Source of the DNA: Trileptium ribeirensis
Taxonomy: Eukaryota; Nematoda; Enoplea; Enoplida; Thoracostomopsidae
Length of the DNA: 64,000 nt
Reading direction: 5' to 3'
Assembly: GCA_030248225.1 (NCBI GenBank)
Contig: JASANE010011980.1
Coordinates: 1-64,000 of the forward strand
Shown here: positions 11,600 through 24,574 of the stretch, piece after piece
How the letters are laid out: each line of letters starts with the position of its first letter
How positions within the stretch are numbered: position 1 is the first letter of the stretch
Position numbers and translations under genes: made by a program
The notes under the pieces: model-generated
The model's input: only the letters and a program-made list of their open reading frames with translations
Databases searched by the model: none
Told to the model about the DNA's origin: nothing

Positions 11600-13930
11600 G
11601 ATGTAGTATCAGACGACAATATACTGCCTCGTGACAGGCTAAGTGTTTGATAGTGTTGAAAGAAGCAACAACATTCAGATTACTCCGAACAAAAATAAGT
11701 ACTGTTTCATCTCTGGATCGCGTGTTTGCTTGAAAACAAGTATAACTAGGGTAAAAATTAACGCTTTGTCAGAAATATTATTTCTTCAAATTCCGGCCTG
11801 TTATTGCTTGTTTGTCCCATAAACTAGCGTGCTAATGTTATAAATAATGCTGAATACGACGGTTTTGCAATCTAGCCTAACTTGGTTGCAATTATACCTT
11901 TTCAGCGGTTTAAAGGATTTTACTGTCGACGAATTCGATTTCCAGAATGTAGTCTGTCTTAATTTGTTTGCTTATGTATTGTGAGCAAGGCATCAATATT
12001 AGTGCAGTTTTCGGAACTTACGCCAAATGCAGTGGTCTAGATTGGCTGTCTAGAATCCAGCACGAGTATTTTATAACCTTTCAGCGATTTTCAAACGGTT
12101 TTCAGCTGTTACGAAATATATAGGTTTTAGAGTTTTAGAACTGTATGCATAGGTTTAACGGTACGTTGAATGCAAGTTGTGGCCATTTACAATTAAACAT
12201 GGCCACACTATGCTTTTTCAAGGGGTTTAAGATGGGCGTCGGCTAATTCGACTTACTGACAGAATTTAGTCTATTGTCGCTTATTTACTTATGCTTTGCT
12301 TTCAGGGCTTTTAGATGCGCTATTATAGGTTAGAATACGATAATTGTGTTCTTTACTCCTATCAGACTAGCATTATATGGCTTCCGTTTTAGAATGATAA
12401 ATAAATCAAAGACAATTCCTGTTACAGGCAATTATGTAACAACAACCATATATGAACCACGCTTGAATTGTTTCACCCCTGTATGCGAGATACTAGTTCA
12501 TCTCATGGGAATACATTGAAAACAGTAAAATTTTAGTTCCGAAATTGATAAAGACGTAGAGCTCAATATTTAATTATAGTATTACGTAATTATAGATCTG
12601 AGCAATTAGACAATCCAAAACATCGTGACTAACAAAAACGGCATGAAGTTATACACGCCTAAAACAAACCAATAGTGTTAAATAATTCTCAATCAAGTAA
12701 TCTTAAAATTTTTGAGACAAATCGGATACGGCGTTAATCAAAAATTCCTTAATGATCTTCCAAATTCGAAAACAGTAGTTATTTTTATTATTTGATTGAT
12801 GGAATGGTTTATGCGGGTTGCAGCATTTTTTGAATTCGTAGGTCAGTAAGGTATATTGTTTAACCAAATGCAGGCACAGTCTTGTAGCACAAATGGCTAA
12901 CCTTTAAAGCGGTGTATGCTATGCTATTGAATAACAAAAATTTAATGTTTTTTGGCAAAACACGAAAAAATCAGCGTATTTTGAACCATATCGGAAGCAT
13001 ATTTGGTAATTTTGTAGTGGCGCAGGAAAGAACACGGGGGAGGGGTGGGTCAAAGTTTATACGGCGGCATGAACTTGGGCGAATTCGAAATACCTGGACT
13101 TCCTATTTGGACAAGCCAGTATTCAGTAAACTTTAGTTTCATATTTTGATGCGCTGACGTTTGAGAGCTATGCGAAACCAACTTTTTTCTTTTACAACAA
13201 TTGCGCTTGTGATCGGGAATCGCTAGACATGTGAGAGGATTTGAAATCCCTGGGGTGATAGAATTTAGCACATAGCAGTCTTTTATTAGTCGCGTAATAG
13301 AATTTAGTGCTGTTTCTCTTGCAGCATTGATTCCTTTGTTCAAATGCTCACAAGACCCGCATGATGTAGAATGTTGTATACATGTGATGGGCAAAGACAT
13401 CTGTATAATTCATATCCTGATATCTGTTACTTCCGGATAATCCGGACGTCCAGACATTGCATTCTGTAGCCAGATGCAAAATTTTATTAGTAGAGAGCCA
13501 CAAACATGTTGATTAGAGGATGATGGGACGCAATTTTAGAGATATGTTTGATGTGACCTTCGGTGAAGAGGGTTCTGTCGTTAGAATTACAGGTTTTAAA
13601 CTTCAATTTTAATATATATATGCTATATTTGATTTATTCTAAAAAACGGAAGTACTTCAGCTGAAACAAAATATTTTCATTTTCAAAACTATAGATTTCT
13701 TTTCTTGTCTTCTCCGTGCACAAATGTATGATACCACATTAGTTTTTACTGTCTAAATGTGATAATTTTCATGTTAATATAGACGCTTATTATTTCCACT
13801 TTTAATGGTTTGTGGAATTATCAAATTTAGTCGAGTTATAGTAGAAAAACTTGTCGAGATTAAGCTTGACGGACTTGCGATGTTTTACGCCTCACAGACT
13901 ATCAGTTTTAATATTCAGCTGAATTTTTTG
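11600..13930. other. Intron sequence, nothing recognised
   Basis: AT-rich sequence between the retrotransposon remnant and the repeat at 13936. The short open frames (for example 13050-13400 on the minus strand) show no domain or motif I know. Confidence 0.5.
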
Positions 13931-13935
13931 GATTA

Positions 13936-14981
13936 TCAGAACGTAGCGGAGATTGTTGTTGCAGCGTGAAATATTTTAAATTCCGTCTATCTGTGTGTGT
14001 GATCGGCGATAACTCGGGAACGACTTAACCGATTTTCATGATCTTAAGCTCATTCGAACCGGCATAGTCGATTTACCTACATGCCCGAGCGTTTTTTCAT
14101 TTGGGGTTCTGGTTCCTGGGTCAAATGTAGGTTTTTTTGCCCCATTTTAGTACCCTTCACGGAAGCAAGGTTACTTTTATCTTAACTTACGATTTTTTCT
14201 CTAGATGGTTTTATTTCATAGTAAAATGATAATGCCGATGCTTTTTTTGTTTTTCGATTAAGTCTCCGGTTCTGGATTTATGGGTTTGAAATACGGAGGT
14301 ATGTAGCCGCCATTGTTCCATCTACCCGAAATTTGAAAATTTGTTCTGCGATCTTGGGTGGCTGATAAGTTTTACCTGAGGGTTATTGGGCATGGGAAAC
14401 TCATTGCCGATGCCGGTTTTGCTCTGTGACTCATGGTTCCATTGGTACGGGGGTATGACGTCCCATGGTTCGGGGTCATTGGTGAAAATGATTGTTTTTC
14501 ACCCCATTTTAGTACCCTTCATGGAAGCAAGGTTATTTTTTATCTTAATTTTCGAATTTTTTTCTCTGGATGGTTTTATTTCAGAGTAAAATGGTAAATG
14601 CCGATGTCCTCTTGTTTTAAGGCTCCGGTTTTGTAGTTATGGGGTTTGAGGTATGGCTTCGGGTATGGGAAACTCATTGCTGGTTTTGGTTTTACTCTGC
14701 GATCCTTGGTTCTATAGGTACGGGGGTATGGCGGCGCCATGGTTGATCGACCCAAAATTCCTAATTTTACTGTTACGTTGCTGTTAGCTTGCACTTGGGG
14801 GTTTTGGGGCATGGGAAACTTATTGCCGTGTTAGTTTTGTTCTAACTTGTGCGGTATTGTGTGATGTCCACATATTGCATATCGACGTATGCTATTGAGA
14901 GCTCATTGGCTGTGTACGTAAAAGGCGTAGATGTACCTATGCTTCACTACGTTCTGCAATCTCGATATAGTTACTAGTTTA
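13936..14981 (+). repeat. Dispersed repeat, copy 1
   Basis: The sequence beginning TCAGAACGTAGCGGAG and ending CACTACGTTCTGCA...TTACTAGTTTA also occurs at 59357-59971, with the first part again at 60062-60670. Shared landmarks are CGATAACTCGGGAACGACTT, GCCCCATTTTAGTACCCTTC and CATGGGAAACTCATTGCC. This copy has internal repetition: the GGGAAACTCATTGCC block recurs near 14395 and 14670, and as GGGAAACTTATTGCC near 14812. The start CAGAACGTAGCGGAG and the complement of CTTCACTACGTTCTG are near-inverse, so it could be a DNA transposon, but no target duplication is seen. The small open frames in it are repeat-derived. Confidence 0.75.
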
Positions 14982-14989
14982 TATTTCTG

Positions 14990-17900
14990 ATGCTGCAGGT
15001 TGCGATATAGAATAGTAGTTTAAATAGCGGAAAACCTGCTGCGACCCGGTTATAAATATGCTCAAAGAATTCTATCTCAACATGGCCTATCATGTTTTCG
15101 ACTACGCTGGTGTTACTTCGGTAATTTTTCCGATTTCTGTACTCCAGAATATCCGAACTTACAAATTTTAAATAAATTAGTGTTACCGGTTTTCATAAGG
15201 GGAGAAATTAAATGAGGTGTAGGGACTGCGGACAATTATGATATATTCTGATAGTTGCAAAAGCCATGGTCGTCCTTATTCGTTGCGGGTCAGAGCTAAC
15301 CCTGGGCCTCTGTCCCGTAGTCTCAGCCTAAAAACCCATCGTAAATATAGTGTGAATTGTATCCACTATTAATTAAATACTGTTAACTAAAATAGGTTTA
15401 ATCCCCCTTTTATTGTAGACTTTCGTTGGGAAATATTAGCTTAAAAGCATCATTAAATGAATGGTGTTTGTTTATATATCAAAAGGATAATAGCAATACA
15501 TCATAAGCTTGCTTTCCCAAACTGCCTCTGAAAAATACCGGGGAATCCAACTTTCTCGCCCCAGTTCGATTCAGAAGACGAATTTCTCGCATAAATGACC
15601 AATTCACAGTAAATATACAATAATGATGCACATCATTTAGTGAAACTCTGTAGGTTGATGGCAATTATGATGTTTTTAGCCCGCAGGTAAAATTTTAGCG
15701 ATTGTTTAGGTTGCATAAAAAAATTGGCATATTTTTTTGCATCGAAGAACGAAATTAGCCTATTTGTAGTAGTGGATAAAAATAGGTTGGAAAGGGAAAC
15801 CAGAAAATGGGGGGGGTAGGTGAATGGGCCGACATACATAGAGGACCCGTCCGTGGGAAAGCCAGACAAGATAGAATAATGGTGCATGACAAACTGTAGT
15901 ATAGTCAGTGTGACAAAAAAACTCAACGTCCGGATGACAAAAAACACTCAAACCTCCGTAGCTCATTCCGGACGTCTCGAGACAAAAATTATATACGCTC
16001 TTTGTAGCATGGCTTGTGCCGACCCAGAACTGAAATAAAGTCAACTCTGTCTCAATGGTTCGCAGTTTGGCATGTTCTGGAAGTGAGCACCTACCTCCCC
16101 ATAGATGACACTAAGGAAGGGTCGTATGTCCCTAAGGCTCTGGTAAGATAGCACAGGACATAGAGCAGGGAGCTTGGGGTGCTTTTTGATGTTTTTTTGA
16201 CACATCGACTATATAAAGTCTATGAAGTTTAAATAAATTTTTTAATTTTAGGATATGGTTGGTTATATTGTGATATATATCACATTTTAACCCGGATACC
16301 GGGATATGGTAAACCATCTCGCTACCCATCTCTGGTATGCACACCAACATTTTCTAAAAGCTCTACATCTGGGTGGGGAGACGTCGAAATTATTCGGTTC
16401 CCTGATTCACTGGACAAATTTTGTGCTTCCCGGGTTCAATGACTTGAAGTTAAATCTTCAACTGTGCTCTTTCTGTACACCAATGTGAAATGTTAATTTG
16501 TATTCTCCATTAAAATCAGCTGGTTAGTCAAATTAGATCAGTCGCGGGGCATGAATGGTTATATATAATTCTAGTCTTAAAGTTGCTTAATAAGTAGTTT
16601 TGCTCCTATTATCGACGCACATTGGAAATAAGGTGAGTTTTTGAGTTTTATTTATTTTTCTGATGCTGGATCGTTACGGAATATGTAGCATCGACTATTC
16701 TAGGTTAGTACCATGTTTATAGTTTGTAGTGGCGTTTTTCCTTAGTTGGCGTGAATTTTTACTAAACTCGGTGTAATTAGCATAAATTAAGTTGATTCTA
16801 CGTTAACTAAACAACCAGCAACCTAACATTTTCAATGTGCTCCAGAGATCGATTTTCTTTAAGAAAACCAGGCTACACTTCTTCGCTGGCGCGACAAAAA
16901 TCGTCCTGTGTTTTATTAATGGGTTTGTAATTAGTGTAATATCGTACCAGTCAATGATTGACTATTCTCTGTTTCCTTCGATGAAATTGCTTAATACATG
17001 CTTCATTTTGGAGTTGCCATGAATTTCGTAATATAAGAGGACTTGCGTAACCTCTTTTGCTTCTAATAAATTCAGTTGTTTCATTAAAATATCCTGGCTA
17101 GGCATTCTATTGGGTTTGCTCCGTGTCTCGCTAACATTTAAGTGTGATTAATGTTATTGCAACTTGAGACGTTACATTACACCTGTTGTGCTATTATGAT
17201 AACCGTATATATTGTTTTTATACAGGAGAGTGAATTTATCATACATATATATGATCATTACCATACCCGCCAGAACATCATTATAAATGGCATTGTTACG
17301 ACTGTATACAAATAAATTGTAGTGTGCTCAATTCAACCTTTTTAACCAAAATCTAAGAAATGATATTGCGGTTAAGACAAACACAATATATATTCATGCT
17401 TAATCTTTCTGTTAAGGATAGCCTATGTATACCTTGTTGGTTGTAACATTAACTTTCTATATAAATTAGCTAAGTCGTGGTCAGTCATATTCGACGCATA
17501 ATTATGTTTTTTATTTTTAGAAATTTCACTATTTTTTCACATAAATGGAGACTGAAGTTGAACTACAGATGTGTTAGGACACCAAAACCATAATTTGGAA
17601 ATTTTAGAGAAAAAAATGACTAATAAAAATACAAACGGTGGTCGGAATTGAAAATTTGATTTACTGCGTGGTGACTTGGATGAGTTAGTTAATTAAATGT
17701 GCTATATATGGATAAACGTGAGACCATTATATTTACGTACCTCTGTCATATAAAGCAAAGCGTAAGCGAATTTATTCACAGAGATTACCATACGGCTTGC
17801 ATTGTTTTTTGCCTTAATGCTTTATTATATAGCGAAACTTTTTTCATTTTATTACTGGCTTTTCACCGATTCTTGTTTCGCTAGGACTATTTTTTCGTCC

Positions 17901-18693
17901 GAGAGAGCGAATGTGGCAGTTTTTGTTCCCTCAGCACTTTGAAATCCCCCAAATGAACATACAGGACCCCAAGTACGTTCAAATTTTACTATTAGATGCA
18001 AATTTGTTTCGTGTTTTCTTTGTATGTAGAGATCGAAATGTTCTTAGGGGAAGCTACGCTGAGAGATCAGATAATATTGTTATAGGTGAGAGTATAGCCA
18101 CCAATGTTTTACACGCCTAGACACCCTGGGGATAGAGAAGTCAGCATTATGTTAATGATTTTGGTTGTCGTATTAACATAATAGCAAGTTTTAGTTTTTT
18201 TATTTAGTACAAACATCAGTATATATGTATTCTGTATGTCATCAATGCTTTTGCTTGTTTTGTCTAAATTTTGTGTTGTGTGCAACGGTGTTTATTTCAT
18301 GTTTAATTTTTTTTTAATTTGTGTATCATTTTGTTAAAAATCGATGTTTCATGTGATCGTGTACGGCAGCGCTATTTGTGATATTTCAGTTACAGGCATT
18401 GTAGAAAGTTTTCCAGTATAGTCCTGTTGCTTCAATTGTCTGCATGCATATGTTTTGTCTTGGACAACGCCTGACGCCTTTTGTTTTCAATACCACAAAC
18501 GTGCGTATTTTTTGTGCCACCTGCTAAATATAAACCGAACTTATCGTGTACGAAATAAAATAGTATAACACAGTTTTGATTTTGTAGACATTATTTAAAC
18601 ATATATAGTTTTGTTGTTTTTCCAAGATTATTTTCATTATTCGTTTTGTTTGTTTTTGGTTGTGCATGCATAACTTAAAATAATATGTTGTAG
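14990..18693. other. Intron sequence, nothing recognised
   Basis: AT-rich intron leading to exon 4a. Open frames at 15633-16044 (minus) and 16132-16488 lack recognisable motifs and biased codon use. No further tropomyosin-like exon was seen. Confidence 0.5.
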
Positions 18694-18811
18694 TGCACGA
18701 AAGTCATTGGAAACACGTAAAATGCAGGACGAAGAGCGGGCGGCCACGCTTGAAGTCCAAGTTAATCAAGCTAAAACTATCGCAGAAGAAGCTGATCGTA
18801 AATACGAGGAG
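18694..18811 (+). CDS. TPM: Tropomyosin exon 4a
   Basis: 118 nt, acceptor TTGTAG and donor GTAATG. The first base (T) completes the arginine codon begun in exon 3, followed by 39 codons: [20 protein letters not shown], then [19 protein letters not shown]. It keeps the conserved DEER and [10 protein letters not shown] blocks of tropomyosin exon 4, so of the three versions this one is closest to the usual protostome sequence. It lies 10.3 kb after exon 3b. Confidence 0.94.
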
Positions 18812-19187
18812 GTAATGTTTATGTAAAGCCTGCAGTCGTTTCATCGAACGTTCATTTATGCGCTGTGTAAAGGACAATGCGGCCTTTGTGCCAGGCGTAT
18901 TGGTTTTTTGAAGATACGTAAAATGGAAAATCTTAGGCCTCAATATGTGAACCGGATGTTGAATGATTTCAACATTTCCTGATCGACGAGCAGCGTTACA
19001 TGCCACCTTATCCAGGGCCAACATATTGCAGTATTGGCAATTGCTGTGCGGCGTAGTTCGAGCAGGTAACCTGGACCGAAATTCTCACTGCATATTTAGT
19101 ATTTATTTATAAATGCATGTTGTAGTGTGCGGCGAAGTGGTCACGATCATGAGGCCACTTTTGCGCATAATGTTCTCATGCAAAAGA

Positions 19188-19617
19188 CTGTCCTGGGTAC
19201 CCGCTTGTAACTTGCCTCTCCAAAGAACCAAAACTTTCCCTGAGGGACCCCCGCTCGATCATGAGGGAACTAAAATACGTAGGGGAATGTCCCGCAGGTT
19301 GAAAGGGGCATAGTTCCCAAATCATGTAGGGTTTTTATAATTGCATGTATAACATTTTTATCGTTTTTGTTGCATATTTATTGTTTAAGCTCTGAGAAAG
19401 CGTATTTTTGCTGGCAGGACTTCATTTACTTAAGATTTTGACATGATTAGTCGAAATATAAGCAGTAATATAGTTTTATTGTAACCGTTTCTTGTTAGAA
19501 CGATCATTTTTTGTGTGACCTGAAAATACGTGGGGTTTTATCGGGTTGCTGGGGGGATGACAAGCCAAAATCTATCTCCCGCCAAAAGCCTGGGGAGCTC
19601 GAAAATCCTGGAACTAA
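19188..19617. repeat. Dispersed repeat, copy 1 of a pair
   Basis: Similar in the same order to 25722-26105: TTGCATRTTTAATATTT-like, CTGAGAAAG, a GTCGWAATATAAGCAGTA block, TTGTTAG, then a GC-rich end with AAAATCCTGG. Its left end has CCTGGGTACCCG and its right end GGGGAGCTCGAAAATCCTGG. It is probably a degenerate non-autonomous DNA element. The minor frame at 19113-19313 is not a gene. Confidence 0.5.
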
Positions 19618-21328
19618 TCACGCTAAATTCAAAGGACACTAGTCAGATCCACAGTTAATAGTACTACAATAAAATTTGAACAAAATGTATTTGTGTACCT
19701 ACTTTTTTTAAACTAAAGGATTCAACTGTTTTCCTTTTAATGCTTTCGCGGTGAAACATTGTCCCTTCATAGTTTCAATTACTGCTTTGCTAATAATAGG
19801 GGTTCCACATTATTAAAATTTTGCTTCGCAAATTTAAGTCTCGACACTAAAGGTATTTAAGTTAGCTTTCGCTAGTTTGCCATTTATGTGGCAAATCTAG
19901 AATTTTATTTTGATATTAAAGCGTAGTTTTCGATATAGCGTTAGATGTTAGCGTGAAGAACTTTCCCACAATAGGTAAAACTAGTAGCTTGTATTATCGC
20001 CAAGGTGGTGAATTCTGAGTGTCGAATATGTAATTTTATTTAGAGAGATATGCATAGCTACATTGACCATTAATTTATACGATGAGCCACCGAATATCAG
20101 CCACGTTCTTGGAATAGTTCATAAGATATACCGATTATTGTGCTCGCGATTTTCAAGTACATAGTGAATGATTGCTTTTCAAAATGAGACCAAAAACACC
20201 CATATAGCATGAGCGGTTGCGGAGACATTACCATTATCATATATTTTGGCTCTATTGGAACACCCTCTTTGAGCCAACCATGCAGCGTATTTAATGACAA
20301 TAGCAGTACACCATTTGCCAAATTGAGAGCAAAAAACCCTGATTTACCTTGAGTGATTGTAGATTATTTTCGTGAATTTGGGTCTTAGGGGACTATTTTA
20401 GAACCCATTTTGATCCAAATTCTACATCATAAGAGAACAGCGTACGAAACCTTTATATAGAGTGTTACAGAGGCTTGTTGTTCTGCGAAATCAGCCCAAT
20501 TTGACTTAGATATCTACACCGGTTGTCGAGTTTTATTAAGTAATGTGATTTTTGAGCCCCTTTGGCACCCGACTCGAGCGGCATTGGCCAAGTTTTTCGA
20601 GGGGGGGACTGTTGGGATCGTCATCTAGCGTAACGAAAGGGCACAAATAGAGATTTCAAATATTAAAATCAGCTATGGTGACAATCAACAGCCCAACCAA
20701 AGTTGAGTTATGCCTGTCAACCTAAAAACCCAATAACGGACATTGTGAAATTGCACTACTCTCACGGTTAGTAAGAATTTGTTCGCTTCGTGGTATCACT
20801 CACTCAGAATTCAGTTACTGAATCTGACTAGTCTTCATCTTTTATGAGTTTCAGTGACTAAAGATTACTATCTACTCATTTTGCTTTGCAAATTTTTATT
20901 GTATTAAGCTTCGCTTGCTTTGCTACCTCACTTGTAGTTTTGTGAGATATAAATTTTTGCAGGGTCTAAAATGAATGACGTAATTTTATGTTAAGAGATT
21001 GGTTAACTTAAGGAGAATGGTCCGCTGAATTAAAGTTGATGCCGGATTGATATCATAGCCTTCTTGAAGGTCTATAAGGTTACTGGGTTGAAAATACGCC
21101 GTTGTACGTTTCAGTTTGGCAATACACAGTACTGGCCTTACGACGAGCGAGAACGAGTAAATTTTAAAATTTCAAAGTAAAATTATATTTTCAGACGAGA
21201 GAGAAGCGGTTAAGTGTCGCGAGTACACACTATATTTGACATTTTGATACGTCATGTAAATATTGGGCATTGAGATTTGCTTCGTAATATAGATGTCCTG
21301 ACGAAGCTTAAATTAACAGCACAATAAG

Positions 21329-21547
21329 CTGGTTAGTCCAAACTTCGGAAATTATAGCCGGGGTCCCGGTTCACTTGCCGAATTTTGACGGTGAGGTGCA
21401 ATTTTTTTGCTGGATTTTGTCGCGTTTAGACGTAAATTTTTCTCAGCAGGGGCGTTTGAGCCGGGGGTACCCGAATTTTTGACGGGGGTACCTCCGTTTT
21501 GCAGGGGGGCATCCGAAAATGCCGCCCCCCGACTTTGGACTAACCAG
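21329..21547. mobile_element. Short MITE with CTGGTTAGTCCAAA terminal repeats
   Basis: 219 bp with inverted ends CTGGTTAGTCCAAA and TTTGGACTAACCAG and a perfect 5-bp target duplication ATAAG (21324-21328 and 21548-21552). The interior is GC-rich with GGGGGTACC-type blocks. It is the same family as 6719-6887, inserted the other way round. Confidence 0.8.
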
Positions 21548-21612
21548 ATAAGCATGAGTGAGACTTCAATCACAATATTGCTATGGTGTGTAAAACTAGG
21601 ATATTTTGACCG

Positions 21613-21951
21613 TCATACTCCATAACATAACTTCGTCTTGTATTGTCTACCAAATCTTTTGTGTTTGTCCTTGTCTGTGTCTGAAATTGCTCTGTGTCGC
21701 CTGACAATATATTTAGCACTTAAACAGAGTAACTCGAAGAACAGTACCACTATATCATCCGCGTTTTCCTTATACATCTGGTTTAATACGTTTTTATCCG
21801 GATCGTTTATCTGGTCAATTAATTTTGTGCTCGCTTTAACGTAATCGATGGTTTGTTCTGAGAATAGTGCTATGTTTTGCAGGTCCAATATTCTTACGCC
21901 ATGGCTGTATACAACGATCTCATGTACAACTTTTGTTGTATTAATGAGCAT
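21613..21951 (-). other. Open frame of 112 codons, unknown
   Basis: A minus-strand frame with a protein-like composition: VKASTKLIDQINDPDKNVLN, KENADDIVVLFFELLCLSAK and a basic tail around DKDKHKRFGRQYKTK. An in-frame stop lies just upstream of the ATG and no splice-linked exons are evident. I recognise no family. It may be a captured gene fragment or part of an unclassified mobile element; it begins 66 bases after the MITE at 21329-21547. Confidence 0.28.
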
Positions 21952-22774
21952 GCTCCGTTATTCGGTAGCGCCAAGTCCTTTTTCTAATATTTATATTCTC
22001 GTTCGGTCTATATTAAGAAACTCACACTATAGTCCGAGTCATTTGTGTGATTGTATAATGGAATATATTGGTTAAGTTTGTTATTTTAAGCTAATACTGA
22101 TGTATAACTTGGAAACCCATTTCATGCAACTATATTAAGACTCGATGTGGATGCATAGTAGCTGATAAATAACTTTAATTAGATACATTAACTTTGATCG
22201 TGGGGCATGATATACTTTGCGGACTCAGTTTTGTGATGCTTTGGAGCTCTGTTTTTGCATGTATGTAGACATTTTGTTGCTTATTTTGCATGTATATGGA
22301 CATTTCGTTGCACCACTAACCTTGTACTAATCTTTTTTTGTTTAGCTTATATTGTTCTTAGATTTTTAGTTTGTACTAAGCATTTTTTTTACTTTACTCT
22401 TACTTATATTTTTAACTAATATGTCGTATGGAATCTCTGTTTTGCCTTCGTTGTTGCTGCTATTCCAGCCGTCAAACACACCCTGCTATAATGACCACGT
22501 ATTAATACATCCTTATTTGTTACGCAGTGAGCATTTTACTCATAACAATAAAATTTAGTTCCCCTTGCAGCACGGATATACCGTATCATTGACATTGCTT
22601 ATTTTAAAAAAACTAAATTTGGACTTTTGAACTGAAGCGTCATTAAGTCCAGCATACATTATAGGTCCGTTTACATATATGTACAGAATTTTGTGCCCGG
22701 TTATATAACAGTGTGATATTTGTGCGAAACCATTTTTGAATCACTCGTACCTTTTCGCAAACAGTACCAATGCT

Positions 22775-22812
22775 GCAGTGAATATTTGTCGCCGCAGTGA
22801 ATATTTGTCGCC
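22775..22812. repeat. Perfect 19-bp tandem duplication
   Basis: GCAGTGAATATTTGTCGCC occurs twice head to tail in the intron before exon 4b. Confidence 0.95.
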
Positions 22813-22947
22813 AAAATATATGACTTAATGCATGATTCCATTAGTTGCCCTGTTGCATCAAATTAACAAACAGTATGCTGTGTCCGCTAACGTATTGATG
22901 GTGTGATGCTATATAACAGCTTCTTTTTCATCTATCATCGATTACAG

Positions 22948-23065
22948 GTCTCGCAAAGCTTTAGAAAATCGAAACGAAATGGAAGACGACAAATGTGCTC
23001 AACTTGAATCAAAACTTCGCGAAGCTCAAGTGCTACTTCAAGAAACCGAAACTAAATATGAAGAA
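22948..23065 (+). CDS. TPM: Tropomyosin exon 4b (divergent)
   Basis: 118 nt, acceptor TTACAG and donor GTTAGT. One base (G) completes the arginine codon, followed by 39 codons: SRKALENRNEMEDDKCAQLE, then SKLREAQVLLQETETKYEE. It keeps the ALENR start and KYEE end but has lost the AEEADRK block (LLQETETK instead) and carries a cysteine. It is 4.1 kb after exon 4a and only 258 bases before exon 4c. Confidence 0.93.
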
Positions 23066-23323
23066 GTTAGTGTTGTACAAATATTCACGGTTTTCAGGGC
23101 GTCACACGTAATTATTTGTAGTTAATAAGGATTTCTGCATTTGAACAGAAGACTAGACGCACTGGCAGTGTCTCATAATGGTAAGTTTCGCATTAGTTGC
23201 CTTATGAAGCAACTATGATGACAATTACAGCACCAGTAGCATTAGTTACATATGGCACGTTTCTTGTTCGATCATAGCGATATATGTAATCTTGCTATTT
23301 AACATAATTATAATGGTTTGCAG

Positions 23324-23441
23324 TGGACTGAAAGAAGCCGAAATCTCGTCTCAACAAGTTGAGGATAAGCTAGCAGAAATGGAACAACGTGTTTTGTCTG
23401 CGCAGGAAATTGCAAGCGATGCCGATAAGAAATATGATGAG
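23324..23441 (+). CDS. TPM: Tropomyosin exon 4c (divergent)
   Basis: 118 nt, acceptor TTGCAG and donor GTAGCA. One base (T) completes the arginine codon, followed by GLKEAEISSQQVEDKLAEME, then QRVLSAQEIASDADKKYDE. The start GLK and the end DADKKYDE recall vertebrate exon 4 (GMK...DADRKYEE), while the middle is unlike 4a and 4b. Length and phase are identical to the other two. The donor is weak at positions +5 and +6. Confidence 0.93.
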
Positions 23442-24397
23442 GTAGCATTGGACGTTGGAAGCTGTAGAAGTTTTGCAGTGCCTGATTGGCGAACCTTTGT
23501 TTTCCCTGCTGCTTGTAACATTTAGAAGATATTATAGGGTTCTCCAAAGAGATTTACAGGGTTTTAAAGATTAGGTCATGTTTTTCAAACTCATCGGGCG
23601 AGAAACATATAGCAATGTCGATTTCCTCGTGATATGTATAAATATATCAATAGTTTGAGTTGTATCATAAGTGTCGGGATTAACTCTGAACATTTCCCTA
23701 GAATGTATTGCTGCCCAATATATTCTATCGGATGTCTCCTGAGTTACTAATCATACATCGTGGCCATTGACACATCGATAAACAAACTAGTTATTTTTCT
23801 ACATTAAGAAAATTTATTTATTGGATTTGTTGTACATTCTGTTTTGGTATGCCCCAGTACAGCGCCAGATGCAATTTTTTTGCTTTATTCTGATAACATG
23901 TCCAGTTGACAAGAAAATTGCCACAACTTGTACTAAAATTCCATTTTGAAGCCAAAAAATACACAAATTGGGTTAAAATTTGATTGAAGTTACTTTTGCC
24001 TTGTGTCAGAATTAAATTTATTAGTACGCTATCAGCGAATGGCGAGCCCAGATGTATTCTTTTATAAGTATAGGTTCGGCATAAGTGAAAATATTTGTTT
24101 ATAAACAAACGTGCTATAAGGTCCGTTCATAATCGGACGCAAAAAATCGTTCTAAAATTCGACAAGTTTTGTTTACATTTACATTAGCTTATATAAACAA
24201 ACGTTCTAAGTTTGTTCGCGTTCGTTTTTATGCACTTTTTAATCCGTGACTGTTCCGTTTTGGCGTGTGTAGTTTTTGCAGTGAATTATTTGAATCTATT
24301 GTCGAAAGCTGCTATATTGGATAAAAGTGATTTGGCTGATTTAATGATTGTAGATCTGTTTAACTCTTCTAAAGTGTAGCTGATGGTCTCCTGTATA

Positions 24398-24574
24398 CAG
24401 TATTCGCTATAAATGATTATTCAGTTTAGAACAAACGAACATCGAACAGATTTCGAACGTAAATTTTTAACAGATTTCGAACAAATTTCAAAAAACGTGC
24501 CAAAATTTTCGAAAAGATTTCGGACAATATTAGAAATACTTCGAGCGATCAGCACTCATTTATGGCGAGTACTG
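24398..24574. mobile_element. Tc1/mariner-like MITE, copy 1
   Basis: 177 bp bounded by TA on both sides, with ends CAGTATTCGCTATAAATGA and TCATTTATGGCGAGTACTG in inverted orientation. CAGT-starting ends and a TA target site are typical of mariner-type elements. The interior is rich in TTCGAAC and GAACGAAC words. It is the same family as 39671-39872. Confidence 0.75.

Noticed and set aside
14386..14589. Frames starting MGMGNSLP here and at 60521
   Set aside because: The same dispersed repeat in both places; the frames are short and broken differently.
18704..19024. 106-codon minus-strand open frame
   Set aside because: It overlaps exon 4a in antisense; the open frame is a shadow of the coiled-coil codons and has no motif.
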